From: Nocardia sp. CC227C
GTDB taxonomy: Bacteria; Actinomycetota; Actinomycetes; Mycobacteriales; Mycobacteriaceae
Assembly: GCF_030767025.1 (NCBI RefSeq)
Contig: NZ_JASITE010000006.1
Span: 124,001 to 188,000 of the forward strand
DNA length: 64,000 bases
Direction: 5' to 3'
In this document: positions 51,861-60,377 of the stretch, piece by piece
Layout of the letters: the number at the start of each line of letters is the position of its first letter
Position numbering within the stretch: the first letter of the stretch is position 1
Made by a program: the position numbers and the translations under genes
Notes under the pieces: model-generated
Seen by the model: the letters and a program-made list of their open reading frames with translations, nothing else
Database searches by the model: none
What the model was told of the DNA's origin: nothing

Positions 51861-53549
51861 GTGAGTGAAAACGAGACCCCACCGCACCAGCGTCGCATGT
51901 ACACCCGGTTCGGGCTGTGGACCGACCCCGCGATCTTCTTCATCTCGGCGGGCCTCGTCATCGGGTTCGTGATCTTCGCCATTCTGTTCACCGATCAGCT
52001 GGACCGTGGCGCGACCGCCGCCAAGTCCTGGGTCGTCACCAATCTGAGCTGGTTCTTCATTTTCAGCGTCACCGCGATGCTGGTGTTCCTGATCTGGATC
52101 GCGGTGAGCAGGTACGGCAATATCCGCCTCGGAGCGCAGGATTCGAAGCCCGAGTACAGCAATCTGTCCTGGTTCGCCATGCTGTTCGCCGCCGGTATCG
52201 GCACCGTACTCATGTTCTGGGGTGTGGCCGAACCGATTTCGCACTTCGGCGACCCACCGCGCGAAGGGGTGGAGCCGAGATCGGTCGAGGCGGCCGACGA
52301 TGCCATGGCATTCGCGCTGTACCACCTGGGACTGCACACCTGGGCGATCTTCTGCCTGCCGGCGCTCGCCTTCGCCTACTTCATCTATCGGCGCGGGCTC
52401 CCCATGCGCATGAGTTCGGCCTTCCATCCGCTCATCGGGGACCGCATCTACGGGCCGATCGGCAAGGCCATCGACATCGTCGCGGTGATCGGCACGCTGT
52501 TCGGCGTGGCCACCTCGATCGGACTGGGCACCCTGCAGATCAACAGCGGACTGAACTACCTCAGCGACTCCATACCCATCGGCAAGACGCAGCAGGTCAT
52601 CATTATCGCGGTGGTGACGCTCATCGCCACCGGCTCGATCGTCGCGGGCATGGACAAGGGCGTGAAGCGGCTGTCCAACCTGAATATCGGCATGGCCATC
52701 GGCCTGATGATCTTCGTCTTCCTGGCCGGCTCGACGCTGTTCCTGGCCCGCGGTGTCTTCGAGACCTTCGGCACCTACATCAGCGAGGTCATCCCGCTCG
52801 CCTTCTGGAACGATACCTACGCCGACCTGCTGGAGAATCGCGACTGGGGCTGGCAGGGCGATTGGACGGTGTTCTACTGGGCGTGGACGATCACCTGGGC
52901 GCCCTTCGTCGGCATCTTCGTCGCGCGTATCTCCCGCGGGCGCACCATACGCGAATTCGTCCTGGGTGTGCTGGTCGCGCCGACCGCCTTCACCATCGTG
53001 TGGTTCTCCATCTTCGGACTGTCCGCCTTCGATATCGAGATCAACGGTTCCGGCGGGCTGGTCGCCGAAATGGATACCGAGTCCGGTGGCCGCGGTGCGC
53101 CGTACGCCTTGTTCACCTTCCTGCAGGAGTTCCCGCTACCGACCCTCATGGTGGCGCTGGCGGTACTGATCGTGGTCATCTTCTTCACCACCTCCTCGGA
53201 CTCGGCCTCGCTGGTCGTCGACATGCTGTGCACGGGTGAGCAGGAGAAGAAGAGCCCGGTGCGGCAGCGCGTGTTCTGGGCGATTCTGGAGGGCGTGGTC
53301 GGGGCCACGCTGTTGGTAGCCACGGTGGGGGCCAGCGGGTTGGCCGCGCTCCAGCAGACCATCACCATCGCCGGGCTCCCATTCCATGTACTGACCTTCT
53401 TCATGATGTGGGCGCTGGTGCGCGCCCTGCGGCGGGATGCCGACGTGGTCGAGGTGCGCCCCCGTGCACCCGCTACCGGCCCCTCGGTCCCGAAGCCGTC
53501 GGCAGATGAACCACCCGCGGCCGAGAGCCGTCCTCCGGACCACGCCTGA
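51861..53549 (+). CDS. BCCT family transporter (betaine/choline/carnitine type)
   Basis: GTG 51861; 562 residues with 12 hydrophobic segments. Signatures: G-M-D-K-G-V-K-R-L-S-N-L-N near 270-282 and the substrate-site tryptophans of F-Y-W-A-W-T-I-T-W-A-P-F-V-G-I-F near 343-358, followed by R-I-S-R-G-R-T-I-R. It takes up quaternary ammonium compounds for osmoprotection or catabolism. The C-terminal tail of about 50 residues is Pro/Arg-rich and cytoplasmic, the usual osmosensing region. Confidence 0.94.
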   Translation: MSENETPPHQRRMYTRFGLWTDPAIFFISAGLVIGFVIFAILFTDQLDRGATAAKSWVVTNLSWFFIFSVTAMLVFLIWIAVSRYGNIRLGAQDSKPEYSNLSWFAMLFAAGIGTVLMFWGVAEPISHFGDPPREGVEPRSVEAADDAMAFALYHLGLHTWAIFCLPALAFAYFIYRRGLPMRMSSAFHPLIGDRIYGPIGKAIDIVAVIGTLFGVATSIGLGTLQINSGLNYLSDSIPIGKTQQVIIIAVVTLIATGSIVAGMDKGVKRLSNLNIGMAIGLMIFVFLAGSTLFLARGVFETFGTYISEVIPLAFWNDTYADLLENRDWGWQGDWTVFYWAWTITWAPFVGIFVARISRGRTIREFVLGVLVAPTAFTIVWFSIFGLSAFDIEINGSGGLVAEMDTESGGRGAPYALFTFLQEFPLPTLMVALAVLIVVIFFTTSSDSASLVVDMLCTGEQEKKSPVRQRVFWAILEGVVGATLLVATVGASGLAALQQTITIAGLPFHVLTFFMMWALVRALRRDADVVEVRPRAPATGPSVPKPSADEPPAAESRPPDHA

Positions 53550-53585
53550 CGGCGGTCGCCGACCGTACGGCCGAGTTCGGGCGGG

Positions 53586-53604
53586 TGTACACGGATCGTG
53601 TACA
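53586..53604. promoter_or_regulatory. perfect inverted repeat TGTACAC-N5-GTGTACA
   Basis: A 7-5-7 perfect repeat 36 bases after the BCCT stop, with another TGTAC half-site near 53622. It could be an operator for downstream transcription or a stem-loop preceding the terminator. Confidence 0.45.
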
Positions 53605-53641
53605 GCTCGTGTGCGGGATCATGTACGGCTGGCGAAACGCG

Positions 53642-53671
53642 AAAGTCCCCGACCGAAGTCGGGGACTTTTT
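53642..53671 (+). terminator. intrinsic terminator after BCCT gene
   Basis: AAAGTCCCCGAC pairs perfectly with GTCGGGGACTTT over a CGAA tetraloop, with more T residues after the stem. The clearest Rho-independent terminator in the window. The rest of 53550-53909 has no gene. Confidence 0.88.
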
Positions 53672-53909
53672 ATACATAACTGCCGGTTACATATACCCTG
53701 TGTCCGGAGGGCGATTCGACCACTACGCACACCGGATTACCCGGCGGACGACGTTGGTCGTCGGTTGAGCCGAGTCGCGGCTGGGACGGGCTTGCAGCCG
53801 GGGTGGGAAGGATCTTTCCTAGGCACCTTTCGGCCCTTCCAGCCCTCCCGAACCGATCGTAGATTGTTGCCATAGCCAGTGAATAGCCATAGACGGGAGA
53901 GGAAAGGTT

Positions 53910-54845
53910 ATGGCAGACAACATCAAGACAGTGGCGGTCAAGGGCTGGGCCTGGGACATCGCGACCGATATCTACTTCCCGCCGGGTTTCGACGAGTCGA
54001 AGGTGTATCCCACCATCATCTCCGCACATCCCACCGGCAGCTGCAAGGCACAGACTTCGGGCAATATCTACGGCAAGGCGCTGGCCGAGGCCGGCTTCGT
54101 GGTGGCGGCCTTCGACGCCAGCTTCCAGGGCGACAGCGGTGGTGATCCGCGCTCGGTCGAGGATCCCGGTTTCCGGACCAGCGACTTCAGCTTCGTGATC
54201 GACCACCTCGTGACCCTGCCCTACGTCGACGCGGACAACATCGGTGTGCTCGCGATTTGCGGAGGCGCGGGCTACGCCGTGGCGGCCACCAAGATCGACC
54301 GACGGATCAAGGCGCTCGGGACGGTCGTCGGCAGTAATGTCGGCCGGCTCATGCGGGAGGGTTTCTCGGAGTACAACCCGATGGGCATGCTCGAGGCCAT
54401 CGCCGCGCAACGTACCGCGGAGGCGCGTGGTCAGGCTCAAGTGATCAACGATCTGCTGCCGCCGTCGGTGGACGCGGCCAAGCAGGCGGGTGTCATCGAC
54501 ATCGACGTGCTCGAAGCCACCGACTACTACAAGACCGATCGCGGCCAGGCACCCGGTGGTAAGACCAGCTTCAACTTCGGTCGCCAGGCAGCCCTCGCCG
54601 ATTGGGATGCCTACGACCGCGTCGAGGTCTTCCTGACCCAGCCGCTGTGCGTCGTGATCGGCGACAAGCCCGGTGCCTTCGCGTCGCAGCGGTTGAGCAT
54701 GGAGCTCTACGGTCGTGCCGCGTCGAAGGACAAGCAGCTCGTCGTGGTCGCGGGCGCCTCGCACTACGACCTGTACGACCAGCCCGGTCCTACCAGCGAA
54801 GCGCTGGAGAACCTAGTGCCGTTCTACCGCAAGCACCTGGGCTGA
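53910..54845 (+). CDS. alpha/beta hydrolase with cysteine nucleophile (dienelactone-hydrolase-like)
   Basis: ATG after GAGAGGAAAGG; 311 residues. Core hydrolase fold: P-T-I-I-S-A-H-P-T-G-S near 33-43, nucleophile elbow V-L-A-I-C-G-G-A-G with Cys117, Asp in V-I-G-D-K-P-G near 250, and His in G-A-S-H-Y-D-L-Y near 290. Cys in place of Ser is known in dienelactone hydrolases and YcjY-type proteins. Substrate unknown. It begins the catabolic island. Confidence 0.87.
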   Translation: MADNIKTVAVKGWAWDIATDIYFPPGFDESKVYPTIISAHPTGSCKAQTSGNIYGKALAEAGFVVAAFDASFQGDSGGDPRSVEDPGFRTSDFSFVIDHLVTLPYVDADNIGVLAICGGAGYAVAATKIDRRIKALGTVVGSNVGRLMREGFSEYNPMGMLEAIAAQRTAEARGQAQVINDLLPPSVDAAKQAGVIDIDVLEATDYYKTDRGQAPGGKTSFNFGRQAALADWDAYDRVEVFLTQPLCVVIGDKPGAFASQRLSMELYGRAASKDKQLVVVAGASHYDLYDQPGPTSEALENLVPFYRKHLG

Positions 54846-54861
54846 CCTGCTCGAATTACAC

Positions 54862-54895
54862 GGAGAGGGTCACCGGAGCACCGGTGGCCCTCTCC
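54862..54895 (+). terminator. hairpin terminator after the hydrolase gene
   Basis: GGAGAGGG-T-CACCGG pairs with CCGGTG-G-CCCTCTCC over an AGCA loop (one mismatch). Followed by CTTTG. Good position 17 bases after the stop. Confidence 0.75.
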
Positions 54896-55268
54896 CTTTG
54901 GGCGGCTTCGGTGACGCCCGCCGCGCCGCGATGTCGCCCAGGCCACGTTGACGCCGTGTTCGGTGGAGACCGCCTCTGCCACGAGTGGCGGTTCTCCGAG
55001 AAGCGCTCGTGCGCGACAACCGAACGGCCAGCCCGCCGAGGCTCAGTACGAGCAGCACCACCACCGACCACGGCGGTAGGTGGTAGGCCACCATGGATGC
55101 GGCGATCAACACGGCCGCGCCGAGCACGCGGGGCAGCCAATCGCGACGCGTCTCCCGGTAGAAGTACCTTCTTCAAGGACCACCTCTGACGGTCTGCGTC
55201 GAGGTGTGAGCCGGGTCGGCGGCGTCCAGATGCCGGTCGGTGGCCTGACGCCGAAAGATTCGGGCCGA
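54896..55268 (-). pseudogene. gene-free stretch with a membrane-protein fragment
   Basis: Minus strand near 55165-55000 reads R-R-D-W-L-P-R-V-L-G-A-A-V-L-I-A-A-S then W-S-V-V-V-L-L-V-L-S-L-G-G-L-A, two hydrophobic helices, without a good start or ribosome site. The frame becomes unlike protein after that. It looks like the leftover of a small two-helix protein. No repeat or RNA is evident in the rest. Confidence 0.35.
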
Positions 55269-56402
55269 TTACGCTCGGAGGGGGGTGTATTCGGTGTGAT
55301 GGTCGCGAATGACCAAGGCCGAGCGCAGGTTCCAAAGCCCGGCGGGGTCGGTGGTATCGAAGCCGGTGAGCCGGAAGATCCGCTTGAGCCGGTAGTCCAC
55401 GCTGTTGGGGTGCAGGTGCAGTCGGCGGGCGGTGCGGCGGCGATCGAGACCGGTCTCCACGTAGGTGCGCAGTGTGTCGATCAGTTCGGGGAAGTCTTCG
55501 AGCGGGTCGAGCAGGGTCGACAGGGCGTCGCGGCCGGGGCCGGGGCGGGTGAGCTGGTACTCCACCGCGATGTCACTGAAGCGGTGCAGCTGCCGGGTCA
55601 TCCCGAGCCGGGTGACCACATCCAGGGCGGCGTGCACCTGCTCGGCCACCGTCGGCACGTCGGCGGTCGGTGCGCACATCACCACCCCGGTCGGGACAGC
55701 GCCCTCCGCGGTACGGAGAGCTTCGACGAAGCCGGTGAGTGCGCTGAACTCGCCCAACGCCGTCTCGGGCACGAGGACCGTCGCGCCGGTTTCGCCGAGC
55801 AGGGCGAGCGCACTCGGGCCGAAGCGTCGGCGCAACTCCGAATACAGCCGCGCCACAATGGGTTCGGCGAGACTGCGCGGCGCATCCTGTGGTCTGCCGC
55901 GCCGTGCGGGCAAATGGACGGCCATGATCGCGTAGGAGTCGGCGACAGTGATCTGGTTGCACTGACCGAGCACTTTCGACGAATCGCCGCGCAGCAGTGC
56001 GGCGGCGACTTCCTGTGCTGCTTCGACGCTGTCGTGGGTCGGGTGGCCTGCTCGGCCGTAGATGCGGGCGATCACCCCGGTGGCCACGCGGACCGTCCGT
56101 AGTATCTGCGCGGAACCGGCGGCGAGGGGCGATGTCGCGGGCGCGGCGTCGACGACCAGTTCGATGGCGCCGATGACGATCGACAACGTCGTGTCGAGAT
56201 CGACACCCAACCGGACGCACGTGGTCACGGCACGTTCCAGACCTGCCACCGCCTCGCCGTCGTCACTGAGCTCGCCGGCCGCGGCGAACGACCGGGAGGC
56301 CAGAACGAGTAGCTGTTCACGCACCTCGCCGGAGGCGCTGTGTGTGGTCACTGCGGAGTCGACCATCCGGGTGATTGTCTGGTTCACCTCGTGAACTCCC
56401 AT
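55269..56402 (-). CDS. PucR/CdaR-type transcriptional regulator
   Basis: 377 residues from ATG 56402. The C-terminal 60 residues form the PucR HTH_30: L-I-D-T-L-R-T-Y-V-E-T-G-L-D-R-R-R-T-A-R-R-L-H-L-H-P-N-S-V-D-Y-R-L-K-R-I. The middle is a GGDEF-derived domain; the N-terminal part is a helical sensor. Such regulators control catabolic operons. It is divergent from the GntR gene across 211 bases. Confidence 0.88.
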   Translation of the reverse strand: MGVHEVNQTITRMVDSAVTTHSASGEVREQLLVLASRSFAAAGELSDDGEAVAGLERAVTTCVRLGVDLDTTLSIVIGAIELVVDAAPATSPLAAGSAQILRTVRVATGVIARIYGRAGHPTHDSVEAAQEVAAALLRGDSSKVLGQCNQITVADSYAIMAVHLPARRGRPQDAPRSLAEPIVARLYSELRRRFGPSALALLGETGATVLVPETALGEFSALTGFVEALRTAEGAVPTGVVMCAPTADVPTVAEQVHAALDVVTRLGMTRQLHRFSDIAVEYQLTRPGPGRDALSTLLDPLEDFPELIDTLRTYVETGLDRRRTARRLHLHPNSVDYRLKRIFRLTGFDTTDPAGLWNLRSALVIRDHHTEYTPLRA

Positions 56403-56499
56403 CCTGCGTTCTTCGGCCTGGCACGGCTGGAGCGTGCCGGGGGCTCGCCCGAGTGAGCGGCGACGTTGGGCGAGCCTAAGCCGGACGCTCACCGTGCGG

Positions 56500-56517
56500 T
56501 GTCCAGCAATTTGGACA
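56500..56517. promoter_or_regulatory. inverted repeat TGTCCA-N6-TGGACA
   Basis: A perfect 6-6-6 repeat between the divergent PucR and GntR genes. Nearly the same repeat, with a 5-base spacer, is at 59025. A further TGGAC half-site lies at 56525-56529. Candidate operator of one of the two regulators. Confidence 0.55.
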
Positions 56518-56613
56518 CCCCGTACTGGACAAATGCTCAGAAAAGTGGTGTCACGGATGGGGTTGCTGTCACGTATGAGGCATAATGCATGAAAGGCGAC
56601 CGAAAGGATCCCG

Positions 56614-57327
56614 ATGGACACCGCCCTGCAGCGTTTGCCGCGCAGTGCGAACAAGCAGCGTCACCAACTGTCGGAGGATGTCGCGACCTACGTTCGTGAG
56701 CTGATCATCTCGGGTCGGGTGCGGCCCGGTGAGTTCCTGCGGATCGAACCGATCGCCGAGGCCGTCGGTGTCAGCAACACTCCGGTGCGCGAAGGTCTGC
56801 TGCTGCTCAGCGGCGAAGGTTTCGTCGAGTTGGTGCCGCGACGCGGATTCATGGTGTCGCAGTTCAGCAAACAGGATGTGCGCGACCTGTTCTGGGCGCA
56901 GGCGACGATGGCCGGTGAGCTGGCGAGCCGGGCCGCGAAGTCGATCTCCCAGCGCGAACTCGATCATCTCGCGGAGGTTGTCGAAGCGCATGCGCGGGCG
57001 GCCGAGAACGGTTCCGACGACGCGCTCGTCACCTATGGCCACGAGTTCCACCGCTCGATCAACCTGGCGGCGGACTCGCGCCGGTTGGCGATGCTGCTGG
57101 CGACCGTCGTGAAGCAACTGCCGAATCGCTTCTACATCAGTATCGAGGGGCACGGTGAGGACGTGTTGCGCGATCACCCGCTGATCCTCGAGGCATTGCA
57201 GAAGCGTCGTCCCAAGGCCGCCAATTCGCTGATGCGTGACCACATCATGTCCAGTGCCGACGAACTGGTCGCCATGCTGGAGAAGCAGGGTCTCTGGGCC
57301 GAGGCGGCCCGCAAGTCCACAGCCTGA
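56614..57327 (+). CDS. GntR-family regulator with FCD domain
   Basis: 237 residues from ATG 56614 with AAAGGA upstream. HTH: G-E-F-L-R-I-E-P-I-A-E-A-V-G-V-S-N-T-P-V-R-E-G-L-L-L-L near 42-68, then E-L-V-P-R-R-G-F. The C-terminal FCD helices contain H-E-F-H-R-S-I near 146 and H-P-L-I-L-E-A-L and M-R-D-H-I, with the His/Asp ligands for a metal and carboxylate effector. It probably represses the following aldehyde dehydrogenase and lyase genes and is relieved by an organic acid. Confidence 0.92.
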   Translation: MDTALQRLPRSANKQRHQLSEDVATYVRELIISGRVRPGEFLRIEPIAEAVGVSNTPVREGLLLLSGEGFVELVPRRGFMVSQFSKQDVRDLFWAQATMAGELASRAAKSISQRELDHLAEVVEAHARAAENGSDDALVTYGHEFHRSINLAADSRRLAMLLATVVKQLPNRFYISIEGHGEDVLRDHPLILEALQKRRPKAANSLMRDHIMSSADELVAMLEKQGLWAEAARKSTA

Positions 57328-57392
57328 CCCACGGTCGGCATCGACACGGGAAGTCCTCGTTCGCACACGTTCTGCCTGATCAACGGGCTGGT

Positions 57393-57420
57393 GTATCGAT
57401 ACTAAATATAGTATATATTT
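57393..57420. promoter_or_regulatory. AT-rich palindromic promoter element before the aldehyde dehydrogenase
   Basis: GTATCGATAC (57393-57402) overlaps ATACT-N6-AGTAT (57399-57414), followed by ATATTT. The stretch is strikingly AT-rich against the GC-rich background, 40-67 bases before the start codon. It probably combines a -10 region with an operator; the GntR gene just upstream is the obvious candidate regulator. Confidence 0.6.
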
Positions 57421-57459
57421 GAGTACGTTACTTGCGTCACAGCGGTGAGAGGACTTTCA

Positions 57460-58959
57460 ATGACGAAGTCGGTTGCGGCGGGCGTGCTGCCCGTGCATCC
57501 CGAGGCGTCCTATATCGATGGCAACTGGGTGCCGGTGTCGGCGTCGGAGACCTTCGAGGTCGTCAACTGCAGCACCGAGGAGGTCGTCACCGCCGTCGGC
57601 GCGGCGACCGTCGAAGACGTGGATGCCGCGGTGCGGGCAGCGCGCAAGGCCTTCGACACCGGCCCGTGGCCCTTGCTGTCGCCGACCGAGCGCGCCGGGT
57701 ACCTGCGTGCGATCGCCGCCGAATTGACCTGGCGTGGTGACGATTTCGCCCGGCTCTGGTCGATCGAATCGGGCATCGTGTATTCGCTGGCCAAGACCAG
57801 GCTTCCGCTGTTCCTGTCCGGTGCGTTCAACGCCTATGCAGAGCTGGCCGAAACGTTCCCGTTCCGGGAGTCGCACACACCCGCCGCCGGGGGCGCCGGG
57901 CTGCTGGTGCGCGAACCGGTCGGCGTGGTCGCGGCCATCGTCCCCTGGAACGGCCCCGCGGGCCTGATGGCCTACAAGTGCGCGCCTGCTCTGCTCGCCG
58001 GTTGTTCGATCGTGTTGAAGCCCCCGCAGGAGGCGCCGACCTCGGCGTATCTGTTCGCCGAGATCTGCGACAAGGTCGGGTTGCCGCCGGGGGTGGTGAA
58101 TGTGGTGACCGCCGACCGGCAGGTGTCGGAAACACTCGTCCGCCACCCCGGCGTCGACAAGGTGACCTTCACGGGTTCCACCGTTGCTGGTCGCGCGATC
58201 GGCGCGATCTGCGCCGACCGGATGGCGCGCTGCACCCTCGAACTCGGCGGTAAGTCGCCCGCTCTCGTGCTCGACGACTACGACATCGGCACGGCGGCGA
58301 AGGTCCTCGCCGGTGGCATCAGCTACCTGGCGGGCCAGGTCTGCCACAGCCTGACGCGCGTCATCGTCTCCGAGCAGCGCCACGACGAACTCGCCGACGC
58401 GCTCGGCGCCGCGATGAGCGCCGTCCGCGTGGGTGACCCGTTCGACGAGGGCGTGACCATGGGGCCGCTCGCCTCCGCTCGGCAACGCGACCGCGTCGAA
58501 AGCTACATCGCCGCAGGCAAAGCCGACGGTGCGCGCCTGGTGACCGGTGGTGGCCGACCGGCCGGCCTCGACCGCGGCTTCTTCCTCGAGCCGACCGTTT
58601 TCGCCGGTGTGGACAACCGCTCGGTGCTCGCGACCGAGGAGATCTTCGGCCCGGTCCTGGCGGTCATCGCGGCGAAGGACGAGGACGACGCCGTGGCGCT
58701 GGCCAACGACAACCCGTACGGACTCAACGCCTCGGTCTTCACCAACGACACCGACCGCGCCTATCGCGTGGCTCGCAAACTGCGCACCGGCACGGTCGGT
58801 CAGAACGGCCCGCGCACCGATTTCTCGATCGCCTTCGGCGGTTTCAAACTCTCGGGCGTAGGTCGCGAAGGCGGTTCGGAAGGTCTGCTGCCGTTCCTGG
58901 AAACCAAAACGCTGGTACTGGAGAACGAGCCGACCGATTTGCCCGGTCTCGGCAACTGA
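57460..58959 (+). CDS. NAD-dependent aldehyde dehydrogenase
   Basis: ATG 57460, six bases after GAGAGGA (GTG 57445 is the alternative); 499 residues. Catalytic Glu261 in L-E-L-G-G-K-S and Cys295 in G-Q-V-C-H; I-V-P-W-N-G-P near 160 and G-S-T-V-A-G-R near 236 form the cofactor site. The residue after the catalytic Cys is His, as in Rhodococcus/Mycobacterium semialdehyde and geranial-type enzymes. Substrate not certain; in this island it may oxidise an aldehyde to a carboxylate that is then activated. Confidence 0.92.
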   Translation: MTKSVAAGVLPVHPEASYIDGNWVPVSASETFEVVNCSTEEVVTAVGAATVEDVDAAVRAARKAFDTGPWPLLSPTERAGYLRAIAAELTWRGDDFARLWSIESGIVYSLAKTRLPLFLSGAFNAYAELAETFPFRESHTPAAGGAGLLVREPVGVVAAIVPWNGPAGLMAYKCAPALLAGCSIVLKPPQEAPTSAYLFAEICDKVGLPPGVVNVVTADRQVSETLVRHPGVDKVTFTGSTVAGRAIGAICADRMARCTLELGGKSPALVLDDYDIGTAAKVLAGGISYLAGQVCHSLTRVIVSEQRHDELADALGAAMSAVRVGDPFDEGVTMGPLASARQRDRVESYIAAGKADGARLVTGGGRPAGLDRGFFLEPTVFAGVDNRSVLATEEIFGPVLAVIAAKDEDDAVALANDNPYGLNASVFTNDTDRAYRVARKLRTGTVGQNGPRTDFSIAFGGFKLSGVGREGGSEGLLPFLETKTLVLENEPTDLPGLGN

Positions 58960-58970
58960 TATTTCACCGG

Positions 58971-59000
58971 AAAGGCCCCGTCGACTTCGGCGGGGCCTTT
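58971..59000 (+). terminator. terminator after aldehyde dehydrogenase
   Basis: AAAGGCCCCG pairs perfectly with CGGGGCCTTT across a 10-base loop that can itself pair partly. The T-run is short. Confidence 0.72.
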
Positions 59001-59024
59001 CGCGTAGATCGAAAAATTCTCTAC

Positions 59025-59041
59025 TGTCCATATTCTGGACA
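59025..59041. promoter_or_regulatory. inverted repeat TGTCCA-N5-TGGACA
   Basis: A second copy of the half-site pair found at 56500, 145 bases before the beta-propeller protein gene. It suggests one regulator acts at both places. Confidence 0.52.
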
Positions 59042-59185
59042 TCGCGTGCACCGAAACGCGATTAGCGTTCATGGGGAAAAGGGCGCCGGACGGAAATGTC
59101 GCCCGATTCGTTCCTGGCGCAGATCGCGCGTGTTCTATGCGGTGACGAGCAGCGGTGCTCGTCACCGGTCGGAGGTTGCACACCC

Positions 59186-60322
59186 ATGTTCTCTACCCAG
59201 CGTTTTCGCCCCCGGCGCGCGGCCGCCGGTCTCGCTGTGACGCTCGCACTCGCCTCGGGGGGCTGGCTCGATTCCTCGGTCGCCCTCGCGGATCCGGGTG
59301 CGAGGTTTCTGGTGATCAGCGGGGCGGGCTCGTCGAATATCAGTGTGCTCGGACTCGACGAGGCGGGCAGGTTGTCGACGGTGCCGGGCTCACCCTTTCC
59401 GTCCGGGACCGGTTCGCTGGCGGTGGCGGTGACGCCCGACGGGCGTCACGTCTATTCGGCCAATACGGTATCGGGCACCGTGAACGGATTCCGCCTCAGC
59501 GGCGACGGCGTTCTCACCCCGATACCCGAGGCGAATCTCGAATTGGGCGCTCCCGGTGTCGGCGCCGTGGTCGCGCCCGACGGAAAGCGGCTGTACGTGA
59601 CGAGCGGTTCGGTGACCAACGAAATCCGCACCTATTCGATCACCGCCACCGGGGGATTGGTGTTCACCGGTGCGGTTAAGGTGCCCGGGGTGAGTGGGCT
59701 CAATCAGATGGCGATCTCGCCGGACGGCCGTTTCGTTTTCGCTGTCGGTTGGCTGCAGGCGACGACCTTCAGTTTCGCCGTGGGGCCCGACGGCGAGCTG
59801 AGCCTCGTCGATTCCGTCCCGGCGGGTCTGATGTCGACTCTGCCCGGTGTGACGCCCGACGGCCGGTTCATCTACGTCAGCAATGAGGCCAGCGGCAGCA
59901 TCTCGGGCTATGCGATCGGCGCCGACGGAAAGCTGAGCCCCGTGCCGGGCTCGCCCTTCAGCACCGGGCTGATGTCGTTGCCGCACGCCGCGCAGTTCAC
60001 CGCCGACAGCCGCCGGATGTACATCGCCGAGGCGATGGCCGGAAAGATCGGCGGGTACGAGATCGCGGAGAACGGGTCGTTGAGCCCGCTGCCCGGGGCG
60101 CCGTATGCGGCACCGGCGGGCACGCTGCCGGGCCGTGTGGTGGTCGACTCGGAATCGCAGCGGGTCTTCCTCGTCGACACGCTCACCACCGGTATCACCG
60201 CGCGCGTGCATCCGTACACGATGGCGCCCGACGGGCGGCTCACCCCGACGGGGGAGCAGTCCGTCGACACCGGGCTGATCTTCGCCGACGGCGCCAACGC
60301 GGTAGTGGCGGTGCAGCGATGA
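59186..60322 (+). CDS. secreted beta-propeller (lactonase-like) protein
   Basis: 378 residues from ATG 59186 with GGAGG upstream. A signal peptide: F-R-P-R-R-A-A-A-G-L-A-V-T-L-A-L-A-S ending A-L-A near 36. About seven repeats of V-x-P-D-G-R-x-(V/I)-Y-(S/V) spaced 45-50 residues apart (V-T-P-D-G-R-H-V-Y, I-S-P-D-G-R-F-V-F, V-T-P-D-G-R-F-I-Y and others) form the propeller blades. Similar to 6-phosphogluconolactonase-like proteins, but exported and without verified catalytic residues, so it may bind rather than hydrolyse. Confidence 0.85.
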   Translation: MFSTQRFRPRRAAAGLAVTLALASGGWLDSSVALADPGARFLVISGAGSSNISVLGLDEAGRLSTVPGSPFPSGTGSLAVAVTPDGRHVYSANTVSGTVNGFRLSGDGVLTPIPEANLELGAPGVGAVVAPDGKRLYVTSGSVTNEIRTYSITATGGLVFTGAVKVPGVSGLNQMAISPDGRFVFAVGWLQATTFSFAVGPDGELSLVDSVPAGLMSTLPGVTPDGRFIYVSNEASGSISGYAIGADGKLSPVPGSPFSTGLMSLPHAAQFTADSRRMYIAEAMAGKIGGYEIAENGSLSPLPGAPYAAPAGTLPGRVVVDSESQRVFLVDTLTTGITARVHPYTMAPDGRLTPTGEQSVDTGLIFADGANAVVAVQR

Positions 60323-60341
60323 TATTACATATATTATATTG
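60319..60341. promoter_or_regulatory. AT-rich promoter element before the CitE-type lyase
   Basis: Just after the propeller stop, an AT-only stretch contains three ATATT copies and ends TTATATTGAGG, similar to TATATATTTGAG before the aldehyde dehydrogenase. Likely a promoter with a shared operator. Confidence 0.5.
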
Positions 60342-60377
60342 AGGAGACTCGCTCAGTAGTTGCCAAGGAGGCACACG

